Shown here piece by piece: positions 34,301-42,408 of a stretch of 64,000 bases of DNA. Position numbers and translations under genes: made by a program. Numbering within the stretch: the first letter of the stretch is position 1; every line of letters begins with the position of its first letter. Under the pieces are notes generated by a model. That model did not search any database, had not been told where the DNA came from, and saw only the letters and a list, made by a program, of their open reading frames with translations. The stretch covers positions 1 to 64,000 of the forward strand of contig CANQNT010000006.1 in assembly GCA_947625255.1 (NCBI GenBank). The letters are read 5' to 3'. This DNA comes from an uncultured Acetatifactor sp. GTDB lineage: Bacteria; Bacillota; Clostridia; Lachnospirales; Lachnospiraceae.

Positions 34301-35146
34301 CTACCCGTTGCCCGGTCTGGCGGCTTCTCCGGAGGAGGTCTCAATTACGTCCGCGGTAACAGCGCTTTGGCGGTTATGGTTAATTTCATTTTCCAGTTGG
34401 GCACAGAACTCTGTGGCGGCGTCGTATGCCGCACGCATGGTCATCAGCGTCGCGGCCTGCGCGCCCAGCGCGGACTCCAGGGCGAGCTCGTAAAACATGG
34501 AGCAGAATAAGGTTTCCGCGGTTTCCGTGATTACGGTGCGCTTGTCCGGCACACAGAGAACCGACCCGCGGTCCGCTTCCGGCTCCGGACGCCTGGTCCC
34601 TGGGAATAAGCTGCAGATCGTGGGAACCTGCTCCAGCATATTCACGTATTTTGGATAAATCACATAAATCTCAGAAGCGGATCCCGTCCTGCGCAGTGAC
34701 AAAAGATCGCGCAGCAGCATACTGCATTCCTGGTAGGTCGGGAGATCATGCGGAAGATACCGCTGCTCCATGGGCAGTCCCTTTTCCTTAAAAAAGCGAA
34801 TTGCCTTTTTCCCATAAGCCACTAATAGAAAAGAATCCTGCTTTAAGAGTTCCTGATAGGCGAACTTCAGAACCTCCGCGTTAAAGCTTCCGCACAGCCC
34901 CTTATTCGAGGCCATCACGAGAAAGACAGGAGGTGCTTCCGGATTGGCCGCCGGAATCGCTTCCAGAAAACTGGCCTGATACTCGTCAAATACCTTTTTG
35001 CACGCTTTGCCGTACTCGGAATACTGGCCGTAGCTTACATTCAGTTTTGAAAACTTTGCGGCGGAAACGGTTCTCATGGCTTTGGTGAGCTTCTGGGTCG
35101 AACGGATTCCCCGCAATTCTTTTTTGAGACTCTGTATTGAAGGCAT
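34301..35146 (-). CDS. atpG: ATP synthase gamma subunit
   Basis: A 281-residue rotor shaft subunit. MPSIQSLKKELRGIRSTQKL and TKAMRTVSAAKF are the N-terminal coiled-coil signature. SNKGLCGSFNAEV follows, and the C-terminal helix contains SALGAQAATLMTMRAAYDAA. The ATG at 35146 is preferred because residues further upstream do not fit the family. The fused alpha gene ends 112 bases upstream. The tail after NHNRQSAVTADVIE is about 13 residues longer than usual. Confidence 0.95.
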   Translation of the reverse strand: MPSIQSLKKELRGIRSTQKLTKAMRTVSAAKFSKLNVSYGQYSEYGKACKKVFDEYQASFLEAIPAANPEAPPVFLVMASNKGLCGSFNAEVLKFAYQELLKQDSFLLVAYGKKAIRFFKEKGLPMEQRYLPHDLPTYQECSMLLRDLLSLRRTGSASEIYVIYPKYVNMLEQVPTICSLFPGTRRPEPEADRGSVLCVPDKRTVITETAETLFCSMFYELALESALGAQAATLMTMRAAYDAATEFCAQLENEINHNRQSAVTADVIETSSGEAARPGNG

Positions 35147-35258
35147 ACTTACTCCATTCCGGATTGATTTTGAAGAGGTCTCGCACGATTTGGCTGGCGT
35201 TCGGCCTGGCTGCGTTTTCCTGCAATCCTGCCAACGCATAATCCCGGCTCTGACCTAT

Positions 35259-37493
35259 TTAAGCCAGGGTCCCGCGGTACTCCTCCAGCGCGGACTTAAT
35301 GGCATCAAGCAGCGCCGTGTCCGCTTTTTTCCCGGTTTTCAGCGTCTCCACCAGAGTGCCGTGGCGCGCTTCAAAGAAAGGAAATAGTCCGTTTTCAAAT
35401 TTTCCCATGTCATCTAAGGCAACGCCGTCGGCATAGCCCTCGGAAACGGCAAAGAGCAGGAGCGCCTGCTTCCAGTCTTCCAGAGGCTTGAACCGGCCCT
35501 GCTTCAGGGCTTCCATCAGATGCGCGCCTGCATCCAGAATACGTCGGGTGTCTTCATCAATTTCCGTACCCAGCTGTGTAAAGTCGGCCAATTCCCGATA
35601 TTGAGCCAGCTTGGTGCGTAGGCTTGCGGACATCTGCTTCATCAGCTTGGTCTGGGCGGAGCCGCCTACACGGGAAACGGAAAGGCCCACATTGATGGCG
35701 GGCCGCTGTCCCTCCCGGAACAGTTCGCCCTCCAGGAAGATCTGACCGTCCGTGATGGAGATGACATTGGTGGGGATGTAGGCTGAAATATCTCCAGCCA
35801 GGGTTTCAATAATGGGCAGGGCGGTAATGGAACCGCCGCCCAGTTCCTCCGACAAATGGGCCGAACGTTCCAACAGTCTGGAGTGGAGATAGAAAATATC
35901 GCCGGGATAAGCTTCTCGGCCCGAAGGACGGTGCAGCAAAAGGGAAAGCTCACGGTAAGCCACCGCGTGCTTGGAAAGGTCGTCGTAAATGATCAAAACA
36001 TCTCTTCCGGCATACATGAAATATTCCGCCATGGCGGTGCCGGAGAAAGGCGCGATATATTGAGTGGCAGCGGAGCCGGAGGCGTTGGCGGCCACGATGG
36101 TGGTATATTCCATGGCCCCATACTGTACCAGACGGTCCTTAATCTCTGCGATCGTGGTATCCTTTTGCCCGATGGCGACATAGATACAGACGGTGTTCTT
36201 GCCTTTCTGGTTGATGATCGCATCCAAAGCAAGGGCTGTTTTCCCTGTTTGCCTGTCGCCGATGATCAGCTCTCTCTGGCCTCTGCCGATGGGGACCAGG
36301 GCGTCGATGGCTTTGATGCCGGTATGCAGAGGCTTGCTGACGGGAGCCCGGTCCAAAATTCCCGGTGCGTGGCATTCAATAGGACGTTTCGCGGTTGCGT
36401 AAATATAGCCTTCGCCGTCAATCGGATTGCCGATGGCATCCACTACACGGCCCAGCAGTGCGTCCCCTACGGGAACGGAGGCAATTCTTCCCACACGTCT
36501 GACGCGGCTTCCGCTTTCAATATTGGAAAATTCGCCAAAGACCACGCAGCCGATGCGCTCGGGCTGAATATCCAGAATCATGCCGCGCTCGCCGCAGTCG
36601 AATTCCACCACTTCTCCATACATGATGTCTGCCAGACCGTCCATCCAACAGATACCATCGGAAATCTGCATGACTCTTCCCAACTGGTAGACATGAATCC
36701 TGGGAACAAAATTCGCCGCTTTTTGCTCAAATTCCTCCAGAACCTCCTTACTGGGTTCGTCCGTGGTAATGGGGGCTTTGCTGATGTTTTTTTCAAAATG
36801 ATACAATTCTTCCGCCACAGTGTAATCATATACCGTGTCACCGATTCGTAGTCTCAGGCCGCCGATCAGGTCCGGATCCTCTCTTACCCAAAGAGAAGTC
36901 TTTCCGTGAACCTCGTTCAGGAGCTTCGTGGTGGCTTCATCCACTTTTTTCACCAGGGCGGGATCCAGGGGGAAAGCGGAGGTCAGCGTCACATAAAGGA
37001 CGTCATGGTATTTCAAATAAGCCATATCACCGGGGGTCAGCTTGATGACACTCAGAATTTCATCAAGCTGGTCATCTTCCTGGGCCCGGATTCTGCTCAG
37101 GTAGGGTTCCTTGGAAAAGATCTCCACGACCTGTTCTTTCATGACCTGGAAAAATTTACGCTTTGTTTTTTCAATCTGGACACGATAGATTTCGCGGCAT
37201 TCCCGGTCTCCAAAGGTTTCCACCTGGGCAATCTTGGCTTCCGTCAGGGCTTTTTCCTGGGCCAGAGCGGTGGTTACTTCGGATAAAGTATCGTTGACCG
37301 GCGCCGCCAGGTTTTCCGGTACGAATTCAGGGGCCTTGGGCGGTTCGCTGTTTTCAATTCGCCGTGCCTCGTCCAGATCCCTTAAAATCTTATTCCGACG
37401 GTCTACGAAAAGATGAATCACCATCTTGCGGCAGAAGAAAATCAGAATCCCCGCAAGAATCAGAAAATTAATGACGACATATATTAGCTTCAT
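35259..37493 (-). CDS. atpA: Fused ATP synthase b'-delta-alpha polypeptide
   Basis: One 744-codon frame carries three subunits. Residues 1-75: membrane segment INFLILAGILIFFCRKM (8-24) and the charged start RRNKILRDLDEARR of a b-type stalk. Residues about 80-235: delta subunit, ending with the signature WVREDPDLIGGLRLRIGD (202-219). Residues about 245-744: complete alpha subunit with IHVYQLGRVMQISDGICWM, P-loop GDRQTGKT (412-419) and the Arg-finger segment VSRVGGSAQTKLMKQM. No separate atpH exists in the operon, which supports a true fusion. b-delta fusions are known from mycobacteria; I know of no well-described b-delta-alpha protein. A separate b gene (atpF) lies immediately upstream, so the stalk would be a b/b' heterodimer covalently tied to alpha. 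Confidence 0.93.
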   Translation of the reverse strand: MKLIYVVINFLILAGILIFFCRKMVIHLFVDRRNKILRDLDEARRIENSEPPKAPEFVPENLAAPVNDTLSEVTTALAQEKALTEAKIAQVETFGDRECREIYRVQIEKTKRKFFQVMKEQVVEIFSKEPYLSRIRAQEDDQLDEILSVIKLTPGDMAYLKYHDVLYVTLTSAFPLDPALVKKVDEATTKLLNEVHGKTSLWVREDPDLIGGLRLRIGDTVYDYTVAEELYHFEKNISKAPITTDEPSKEVLEEFEQKAANFVPRIHVYQLGRVMQISDGICWMDGLADIMYGEVVEFDCGERGMILDIQPERIGCVVFGEFSNIESGSRVRRVGRIASVPVGDALLGRVVDAIGNPIDGEGYIYATAKRPIECHAPGILDRAPVSKPLHTGIKAIDALVPIGRGQRELIIGDRQTGKTALALDAIINQKGKNTVCIYVAIGQKDTTIAEIKDRLVQYGAMEYTTIVAANASGSAATQYIAPFSGTAMAEYFMYAGRDVLIIYDDLSKHAVAYRELSLLLHRPSGREAYPGDIFYLHSRLLERSAHLSEELGGGSITALPIIETLAGDISAYIPTNVISITDGQIFLEGELFREGQRPAINVGLSVSRVGGSAQTKLMKQMSASLRTKLAQYRELADFTQLGTEIDEDTRRILDAGAHLMEALKQGRFKPLEDWKQALLLFAVSEGYADGVALDDMGKFENGLFPFFEARHGTLVETLKTGKKADTALLDAIKSALEEYRGTLA

Positions 37494-37497
37494 GGTT

Positions 37498-37917
37498 TCA
37501 TTCCTTTACCAAACTTTCCGCAAAAGAAACGGCAAGCTCATCCGCGCGCTGGCTCAACACGGTTAAAAGTTCGGTACATTCCGCCTCTGCCTTGGCACGA
37601 TACTGATCCACCTTGTGGAGTCTTTCATCGTTGGCGGCTTCCAACCGTTCCTTGCCCTCCGAGCGAATGCTTTCAAGCTCCGCTTTCTTTTGCTTCCGTT
37701 GTTGTTCCAGAAAGGCGGTTCTTTTTTCTTCCAGCATGGCCGCGTATTCCTGCTCCAGCTTCTCATACGCGGCCTTTTTGGCGGCAGCGTTCTGAATCCG
37801 TTCCCGGCGCTGGTCCAACATTTTCAAAACAGGCTGAAACAGCAGGAAATGGAGAATCAGCATGAGCAGCAGAAAGCAGAGAATGGTCCATATTACAACC
37901 GAAATCTGTATTGTCAT
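37498..37917 (-). CDS. atpF: ATP synthase b subunit
   Basis: A 139-residue peripheral stalk protein. One membrane helix (about 5-28, IWTILCFLLLMLILHFLLF) with the usual FQPVLKMLDQRRERI exit, then a highly charged coiled coil (about 40-135). It is shorter than the typical 160-residue b. It lies between atpE and the fused stalk-alpha gene, spacing only 4 bases to the latter. It should pair with the b-like N-terminus of the fusion. Confidence 0.92.
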   Translation of the reverse strand: MTIQISVVIWTILCFLLLMLILHFLLFQPVLKMLDQRRERIQNAAAKKAAYEKLEQEYAAMLEEKRTAFLEQQRKQKKAELESIRSEGKERLEAANDERLHKVDQYRAKAEAECTELLTVLSQRADELAVSFAESLVKE

Positions 37918-37928
37918 AATATCACCCG

Positions 37929-38156
37929 TTAAATTTTGGCAACTAACATAAAGGCAATCAAAAGTCCGTAAATGGTAAGGGCCTCCATAAGGGCCAGGGA
38001 AATGATCAGAGTGGAACGGATATCCTTGGCGGCGTCCGGCTGGCGTGCGATGCTCTCCATGGCACTCTTGGCAGTGAGGCCTTGCGCAATGGAGGGACCC
38101 AGGGTACTGATGGAAATAGCCATGGCGGCTGCAATTGCAATAATTTCTGTTGACAT
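37929..38156 (-). CDS. atpE: ATP synthase c subunit
   Basis: A 75-residue hairpin protein of the membrane rotor ring. The loop is [13 protein letters not shown] and the ion-binding carboxylate is Glu58 in [16 protein letters not shown]. Gln25 (GPSIAQG) is in the position used by sodium-binding c rings, but the Ser/Thr directly after Glu in sodium types is Ala59-Leu60 here. Proton coupling is therefore more likely, though not certain. The gene is preceded by AAGAAAAGGAGAAAA. Confidence 0.96.
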   Translation of the reverse strand: MSTEIIAIAAAMAISISTLGPSIAQGLTAKSAMESIARQPDAAKDIRSTLIISLALMEALTIYGLLIAFMLVAKI

Positions 38157-38214
38157 AATCTTTTCTCCTTTTCTTTCTTAATCTACTTATATAAATAATA
38201 TCACAGAGAGGCCG

Positions 38215-38889
38215 TTACTCTGTTTCCGTTGCCTCGTCGAGGTAGATCGAGGTAAGCATGGTAAAAACAAGTGCCTGCAGAGCGCAGAACAACAAGGACA
38301 GCACCATCATTACGATCGGAACGCCGATGGGCAGGATGCTGTACAGTTCCTCGGTCACCATTTCCTCCCCGAAGACATTGCCGAACAAACGCAGCGCCAG
38401 AGACGCGGGCTTAATAAACTCGTCCAGCAAAAGCAGGGGCAGCATGAAAAACATGGGACTTACAAAACGCTTGAAATAATGCTTTACACCGCACCGCAGT
38501 CCCGCGAACTGCAAAAACAAAAAAGTAACAATGCCCAGTCCCGCGGTTACGGAAAGGGACGAGGTGGGCGCTTTCGCATAATCCGTCAGGCCGACTCCGG
38601 GAAAGAGGCCGGAATAATTGGCAAAAATAATGAAAATGAAGAGAGAGGCGAGGAAAGAAAAATATTTTCTGGACTTTTCATGTCCCAGAAGCCCCTCAAA
38701 AAAATGATCGAGATATTCCACGCCGGTTTCAATGATATTCTGAAAAATGCCGGGACGCTCCCTGAGATTGTGCTTGATCAATAGGGAAATCAGCAATACG
38801 ATGGCGAGAATGATCCACATCATGATCACTTCCCCGGTCACGTCCAATATCCCGAACAGATGAATTACGACCTTTGAGCCTTCACCCAT
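38215..38889 (-). CDS. atpB: ATP synthase a subunit
   Basis: A 224-residue membrane stator with five to six helices. The essential Arg lies in the conserved helix SLALRLFGNVFGEEMV. The early segments TGEVIMMWIILAIVLLISLL and NIIETGVEYLDHFFEGLLG fit the family. The start is the ATG at 38889 behind GGAGG; it overlaps the end of the upstream atpI-like gene by 8 bases. The downstream atpE gene follows after 58 bases. Confidence 0.95.
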   Translation of the reverse strand: MGEGSKVVIHLFGILDVTGEVIMMWIILAIVLLISLLIKHNLRERPGIFQNIIETGVEYLDHFFEGLLGHEKSRKYFSFLASLFIFIIFANYSGLFPGVGLTDYAKAPTSSLSVTAGLGIVTFLFLQFAGLRCGVKHYFKRFVSPMFFMLPLLLLDEFIKPASLALRLFGNVFGEEMVTEELYSILPIGVPIVMMVLSLLFCALQALVFTMLTSIYLDEATETE

Positions 38890-39202
38890 TAGAGGAATCC
38901 TCCTTTCCGTGCAAGGAATCATTGAGCTTCACAAGCTGATAGGTAAACCAGAACATTGGCAGAGTGATTCCCAGACAACCGCCCACCAACAGCCAGATTT
39001 TGCTCCAGGGCGTATAATTGCCCAATACAAACAACAAAACCAGGAAAAGCACCTGCAGGATCTGTTTTCCCACCTGGACCGCTACATATCCGGACGGATT
39101 CTTTTGCAAAACCCTTCGGGATATCCCGTAACTGGCCGCGGAGATGGCAGCACCAATGATAAAAGCCAGAATTGCGCCAAAAATATTGTGTTCGATTTTC
39201 AT
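38882..39202 (-). CDS. atpI: AtpI-like small membrane protein
   Basis: A 106-residue protein with four probable membrane helices, first gene of the ATP synthase operon. AtpI proteins assist ring assembly or ion uptake; sequence conservation is low and the name rests mainly on position and topology. The ATG at 39202 behind GAAGG is preferred over the one at 39220. Its end overlaps atpB. Confidence 0.75.
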   Translation of the reverse strand: MKIEHNIFGAILAFIIGAAISAASYGISRRVLQKNPSGYVAVQVGKQILQVLFLVLLFVLGNYTPWSKIWLLVGGCLGITLPMFWFTYQLVKLNDSLHGKEDSSNG

Positions 39203-39222
39203 CACCTTCTTTACAAGCACCT

Positions 39223-39251
39223 ATTATAGCACCGTGTTTTCTATTTTACAA
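39223..39251 (-). promoter_or_regulatory. Promoter of the ATP synthase operon
   Basis: On the minus strand TTGTAA (39251-39246), a 17-bp spacer and TATAAT (39228-39223). The start codon of the atpI-like gene lies about 20 bases beyond the -10 box. Confidence 0.7.
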
Positions 39252-39307
39252 GAGATAGAGTTAAGGAAAAACTCTTTCGTAAAAACCCATAAATTTTTTC
39301 TCCGGCG

Positions 39308-39336
39308 TTGAAACAAAATTCCAAAAAGTTTACACT
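39308..39336 (+). promoter_or_regulatory. Possible promoter of the ECF sigma operon
   Basis: TTGAAA (39308-39313) and TACACT (39331-39336), 17 bp apart. The leader contains a tandem 10-bp repeat GTCATGGCGA (about 39368 and 39381). An ECF-type autoregulated promoter could also be here, but I see no clear AAC motif. Confidence 0.4.
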
Positions 39337-39441
39337 TTATATATGAACACCAAAATTGCGCGCAGCGTCATGGCGAGAAGTCATGGCGACGATCGCCGGG
39401 GAAGAACGCGGACTAAAGCCTGGCGGTAAAGAGGTGACAAA

Positions 39442-39972
39442 ATGGAACAAAACATAGAATTGGTAAAATTGGCAAAAACCGGGGATCCCCATGCGTTTGC
39501 CCAATTATATGAGTGTGTCTATAAGGATTTGTATAGGTTTGCGTTTATTTCACTGCGAAGCCGCGAGGACGCGGAGGACGTGGTCGGCGAGACAGTGCTG
39601 GACGCGTTCACGGCGATCGGGGGTCTGCGCAGGGAGGAAGCCTTTCGGGCGTGGATTTTCCGGATTCTTTCCAACAAATGTAAGGACAAGCTGAAGGAAT
39701 ATACACAAAAATATGTGGATTGGGAAGAAGTGGAAAACGAGCTTTCCTATAGCGAGGAATGGACGGAAAGCGTTTATCTGCGGAAACTTTTCGGGGAGCT
39801 TGGCGACGAGGAGCGGCTTATTGTCGGACTCCATGTGTTTGGCGGTTATACCAGCCGGGAAATCGCCGGAATGCTGCATATGAAGGCCAACACGGTACGG
39901 ACCAGGGAGAGCAGGGCCTTAAAGAAGCTGGCCGCCCGGATGAGAGCGGCGGAGGTTGAAAGGAATGGATAG
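39442..39972 (+). CDS. ECF-type RNA polymerase sigma factor
   Basis: A 176-residue sigma factor with only regions 2 and 4. Region 2: DLYRFAFISLRSREDAEDVV and EEAFRAWIFRILSNKCKDKL. Region 4: EERLIVGLHVFGGYTSREIA and KANTVRTRESRALKKL. It is translationally coupled to the downstream membrane beta-propeller gene (overlap ATGGATAG), which is the place of an anti-sigma factor. The trigger is unknown; cell-envelope stress is usual for such pairs. The ribosome site is GAGGTGA. Confidence 0.93.
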   Translation: MEQNIELVKLAKTGDPHAFAQLYECVYKDLYRFAFISLRSREDAEDVVGETVLDAFTAIGGLRREEAFRAWIFRILSNKCKDKLKEYTQKYVDWEEVENELSYSEEWTESVYLRKLFGELGDEERLIVGLHVFGGYTSREIAGMLHMKANTVRTRESRALKKLAARMRAAEVERNG

Positions 39973-42190
39973 AAAGATGGAAAAGAAAATCATACAAGAG
40001 ATTCGGAAATCGGCAGAGGAGTTGGAAATCCCGGAGGGTTTGCTGCCGGAAAATGTAGAAGCGCGGTTGGAAACGCTCCCGCGGAAGAACGAAGGGGAGG
40101 AGACCGGAGCGGCACGACCCCGCTTGACGCAAAAGGGCAAACAGAGCCCAAGGCACAGGCGTATCAGGAAAATGTTTCCTGCCTTATATGGTATCAGCGC
40201 CGCGGCCCTGCTGTTGGTCTGCTGTTATACCTTGTTTCAGAATGGCCTGATGGCAAAAAGCGGCTCTTACGACGGGCAGGATGCGCAAAATATGGCAATG
40301 GAAATGGATGGAGAAGCTGCCCAGACGGTGCGGGGAGAGGTGGATTCCACGGGAGCGCCGCAGTCCGCGACACAGCCTCCGGAAGCGTCGCGGACCACGA
40401 CGGGACCGGACGAAGCGCCGCGGTCGCCTGAGACACAGGCGGTAAAGAATGATTCCCAACAGGCCAGACGGTTCCGGGAAGCGAAAAGGGATGCGGGAGA
40501 CCTCTATAAGGTGGCCTCGAATTATGAAGAGGTTTACAATTTGTTGAAGCAATATGAGATTGTGTATGAAACTGAAGACGGACGCAGCGTCAGCGTGTAT
40601 CCGACGGAGCCGGCAGACAACTCCGCTTTCGGGGTGGATGGCGCCTTTGTGGAGAAAGAGGAGATCGCGGCAGGTTCTTATTCCGCCACCAATACGCAGG
40701 TGGCGGGCGTGGATGAGAGCGATATCATCAAGACGGACGGAGTCTGCCTTTATACGGTGAAAGATAACAAGGTCTACATTACCGATATCCGTGGCGGCGA
40801 ATTATCCCCTCTCGCCGTTCTCGACCCGACCCGGGGGGAACAGATGGGGGATGTACAGGAAATCTATGTGGAGGAGGATCGCCTGATCGTGATTGCCTCC
40901 GTGTATGAAAGTCATTTGGTAGAATATGACAGGGAGGAAACCATGGCGCTTCGGGAGAAGCCCATGGCACAAGTGGTCAATGATGCCGCCACGGTTCTTT
41001 ACACTTATGACACTTCGGAGAAGACGGCTCCCAGGCTTCTGGGGACGATCCGTCAGGATGGGGAGTATCGGGATTCCCGCAAAATCGGAGATATGGTTTA
41101 TCTGTTTTCCTGGGAAAACGGGCTGGGTGCCAGATTGGAGACTACGAAGGAGGAGGATTTAGAATGGTTACCCACTGTCAATGGGACATACATTTCCGCC
41201 GACCATATTTATCTTTCCGAGAAAGGGTACAATGCCTTGTTGGTGTCCTCTCTGGATATCAAACATCCCGGCAGAGTGCTGGATGAGATCATGATCTTGT
41301 GCGACGATGAGATTTACCTGACCGCCCAATCCCTTTATCTTTACAATGGGGCTTATATGGGGGATGCTGGCTGGGTGACGCAAATCGCCCGTTTCGCTCT
41401 GGAGGATGGCGTGCTCAACGCTGTCGGAGCCGCCATGGTGGAAGGGACGATCAAAGATACTTTTGCGATCAATGAGTATGGGGAATCTTTCCGTGTGCTG
41501 ACCACTTGCCAGAGAATGGATGATGGCACGGTGGACAATACACTCACGCTCTTTGATCTGGAGCTGCAAAAAAAAGGAACCTTGACGGGCATCGCCCCCG
41601 GGGAAACCATTTATTCCGCCAGATTTTTTGAAAATATGGCATATTTTGTCACCTATCGGAACGTGGATCCTCTTTTCGCGGTGGATTTGTCCGAGGAAAG
41701 TCAGCCTAAGATTCTGGGGGAGCTGGAGCTGACGGGATATTCGGAATATCTTCATCTTTGGGGAGAAGATAAGCTCCTGGGAATCGGCTTTGAGACAGAT
41801 CCTCAAAGCGGTAAGAGGTTAGGAATCAAGATGAGTATGTTCGATCTTTCGGATCCTGCCGGGCTTAAGGTCCTGGACAGTGTGGTTTTGAAAAACAGGT
41901 ATTTTTCTCCGGCGCTGTACCAGTACAAAACCGTTCTGGCAAGTCCGGAAGAGGGTTTGATCGGTTTTGCCGTCGGAGATGAAGCCCGGAGTTATCTGGT
42001 CTACGGATGGGAGGAAGACGGTTTCCGCCTTTTGCTGGAGCGTGAATGGGACGGGGACTCCTGCTCCCTGGATCAAATTCGGGGACTTTATGTGGGAGAC
42101 ATGTTCTATATCGCCTCTCCCAATCAGGTCGTCAGCTTTGACCGCAAGGGCGACTACCGGGAAATAGACGCTCTGGAAATCGGAGAATAA
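39965..42190 (+). CDS. Membrane-anchored beta-propeller protein, probable anti-sigma factor
   Basis: A 741-residue protein. Residues 1-60 are a cytoplasmic basic segment, one membrane helix follows (about 65-85, ISAAALLLVCCYTLF), and then a Ser/Pro/Glu-rich linker. From about residue 240 the outer domain begins with QVAGVDESDIIKTDGVCLYT, the hallmark of the Beta_propel (PF09826) family, and runs to the end. The ATG at 39965 overlaps the sigma factor stop. The N-terminal tail probably binds the sigma factor and the propeller senses something outside. No zinc-finger anti-sigma motif is visible, so the binding mode would be unusual. Confidence 0.85.
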   Translation: MDRKMEKKIIQEIRKSAEELEIPEGLLPENVEARLETLPRKNEGEETGAARPRLTQKGKQSPRHRRIRKMFPALYGISAAALLLVCCYTLFQNGLMAKSGSYDGQDAQNMAMEMDGEAAQTVRGEVDSTGAPQSATQPPEASRTTTGPDEAPRSPETQAVKNDSQQARRFREAKRDAGDLYKVASNYEEVYNLLKQYEIVYETEDGRSVSVYPTEPADNSAFGVDGAFVEKEEIAAGSYSATNTQVAGVDESDIIKTDGVCLYTVKDNKVYITDIRGGELSPLAVLDPTRGEQMGDVQEIYVEEDRLIVIASVYESHLVEYDREETMALREKPMAQVVNDAATVLYTYDTSEKTAPRLLGTIRQDGEYRDSRKIGDMVYLFSWENGLGARLETTKEEDLEWLPTVNGTYISADHIYLSEKGYNALLVSSLDIKHPGRVLDEIMILCDDEIYLTAQSLYLYNGAYMGDAGWVTQIARFALEDGVLNAVGAAMVEGTIKDTFAINEYGESFRVLTTCQRMDDGTVDNTLTLFDLELQKKGTLTGIAPGETIYSARFFENMAYFVTYRNVDPLFAVDLSEESQPKILGELELTGYSEYLHLWGEDKLLGIGFETDPQSGKRLGIKMSMFDLSDPAGLKVLDSVVLKNRYFSPALYQYKTVLASPEEGLIGFAVGDEARSYLVYGWEEDGFRLLLEREWDGDSCSLDQIRGLYVGDMFYIASPNQVVSFDRKGDYREIDALEIGE

Positions 42191-42341
42191 GTGCTGTAAG
42201 GTCTTGTCGCCGCTAAACATGCCGCGTATAGCGATTGTTCTTTTGCGGCGGAACACAAGCTGTTCAGGCGGTGTTTTTTGGGAGTTTGGCCGCCGTAGGT
42301 CTGAACGGCTGCCTGATTGTTGTTTTTTATTTGAAAAGCAA

Positions 42342-42389
42342 TTGTAAAATCCCCGGAAATGAGTTAAAATCATCTCATGAGAAATGAGA
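42342..42389 (+). promoter_or_regulatory. Promoter and inverted repeat before the MATE gene
   Basis: TTGTAA (42342-42347) and TAAAAT (42365-42370), 17 bp apart. Directly downstream lies TCTCAT-GAGAA-ATGAGA (42373-42389), an exact inverted repeat overlapping the likely transcription start. It is a repressor site candidate. Confidence 0.6.
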
Positions 42390-42408
42390 GGAACGAAGGG
42401 GTGTAATT

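Noticed and set aside
35856-36851. 331-codon open frame on the + strand inside the ATP synthase fusion
   Set aside because: Shadow of the highly conserved alpha subunit reading frame.
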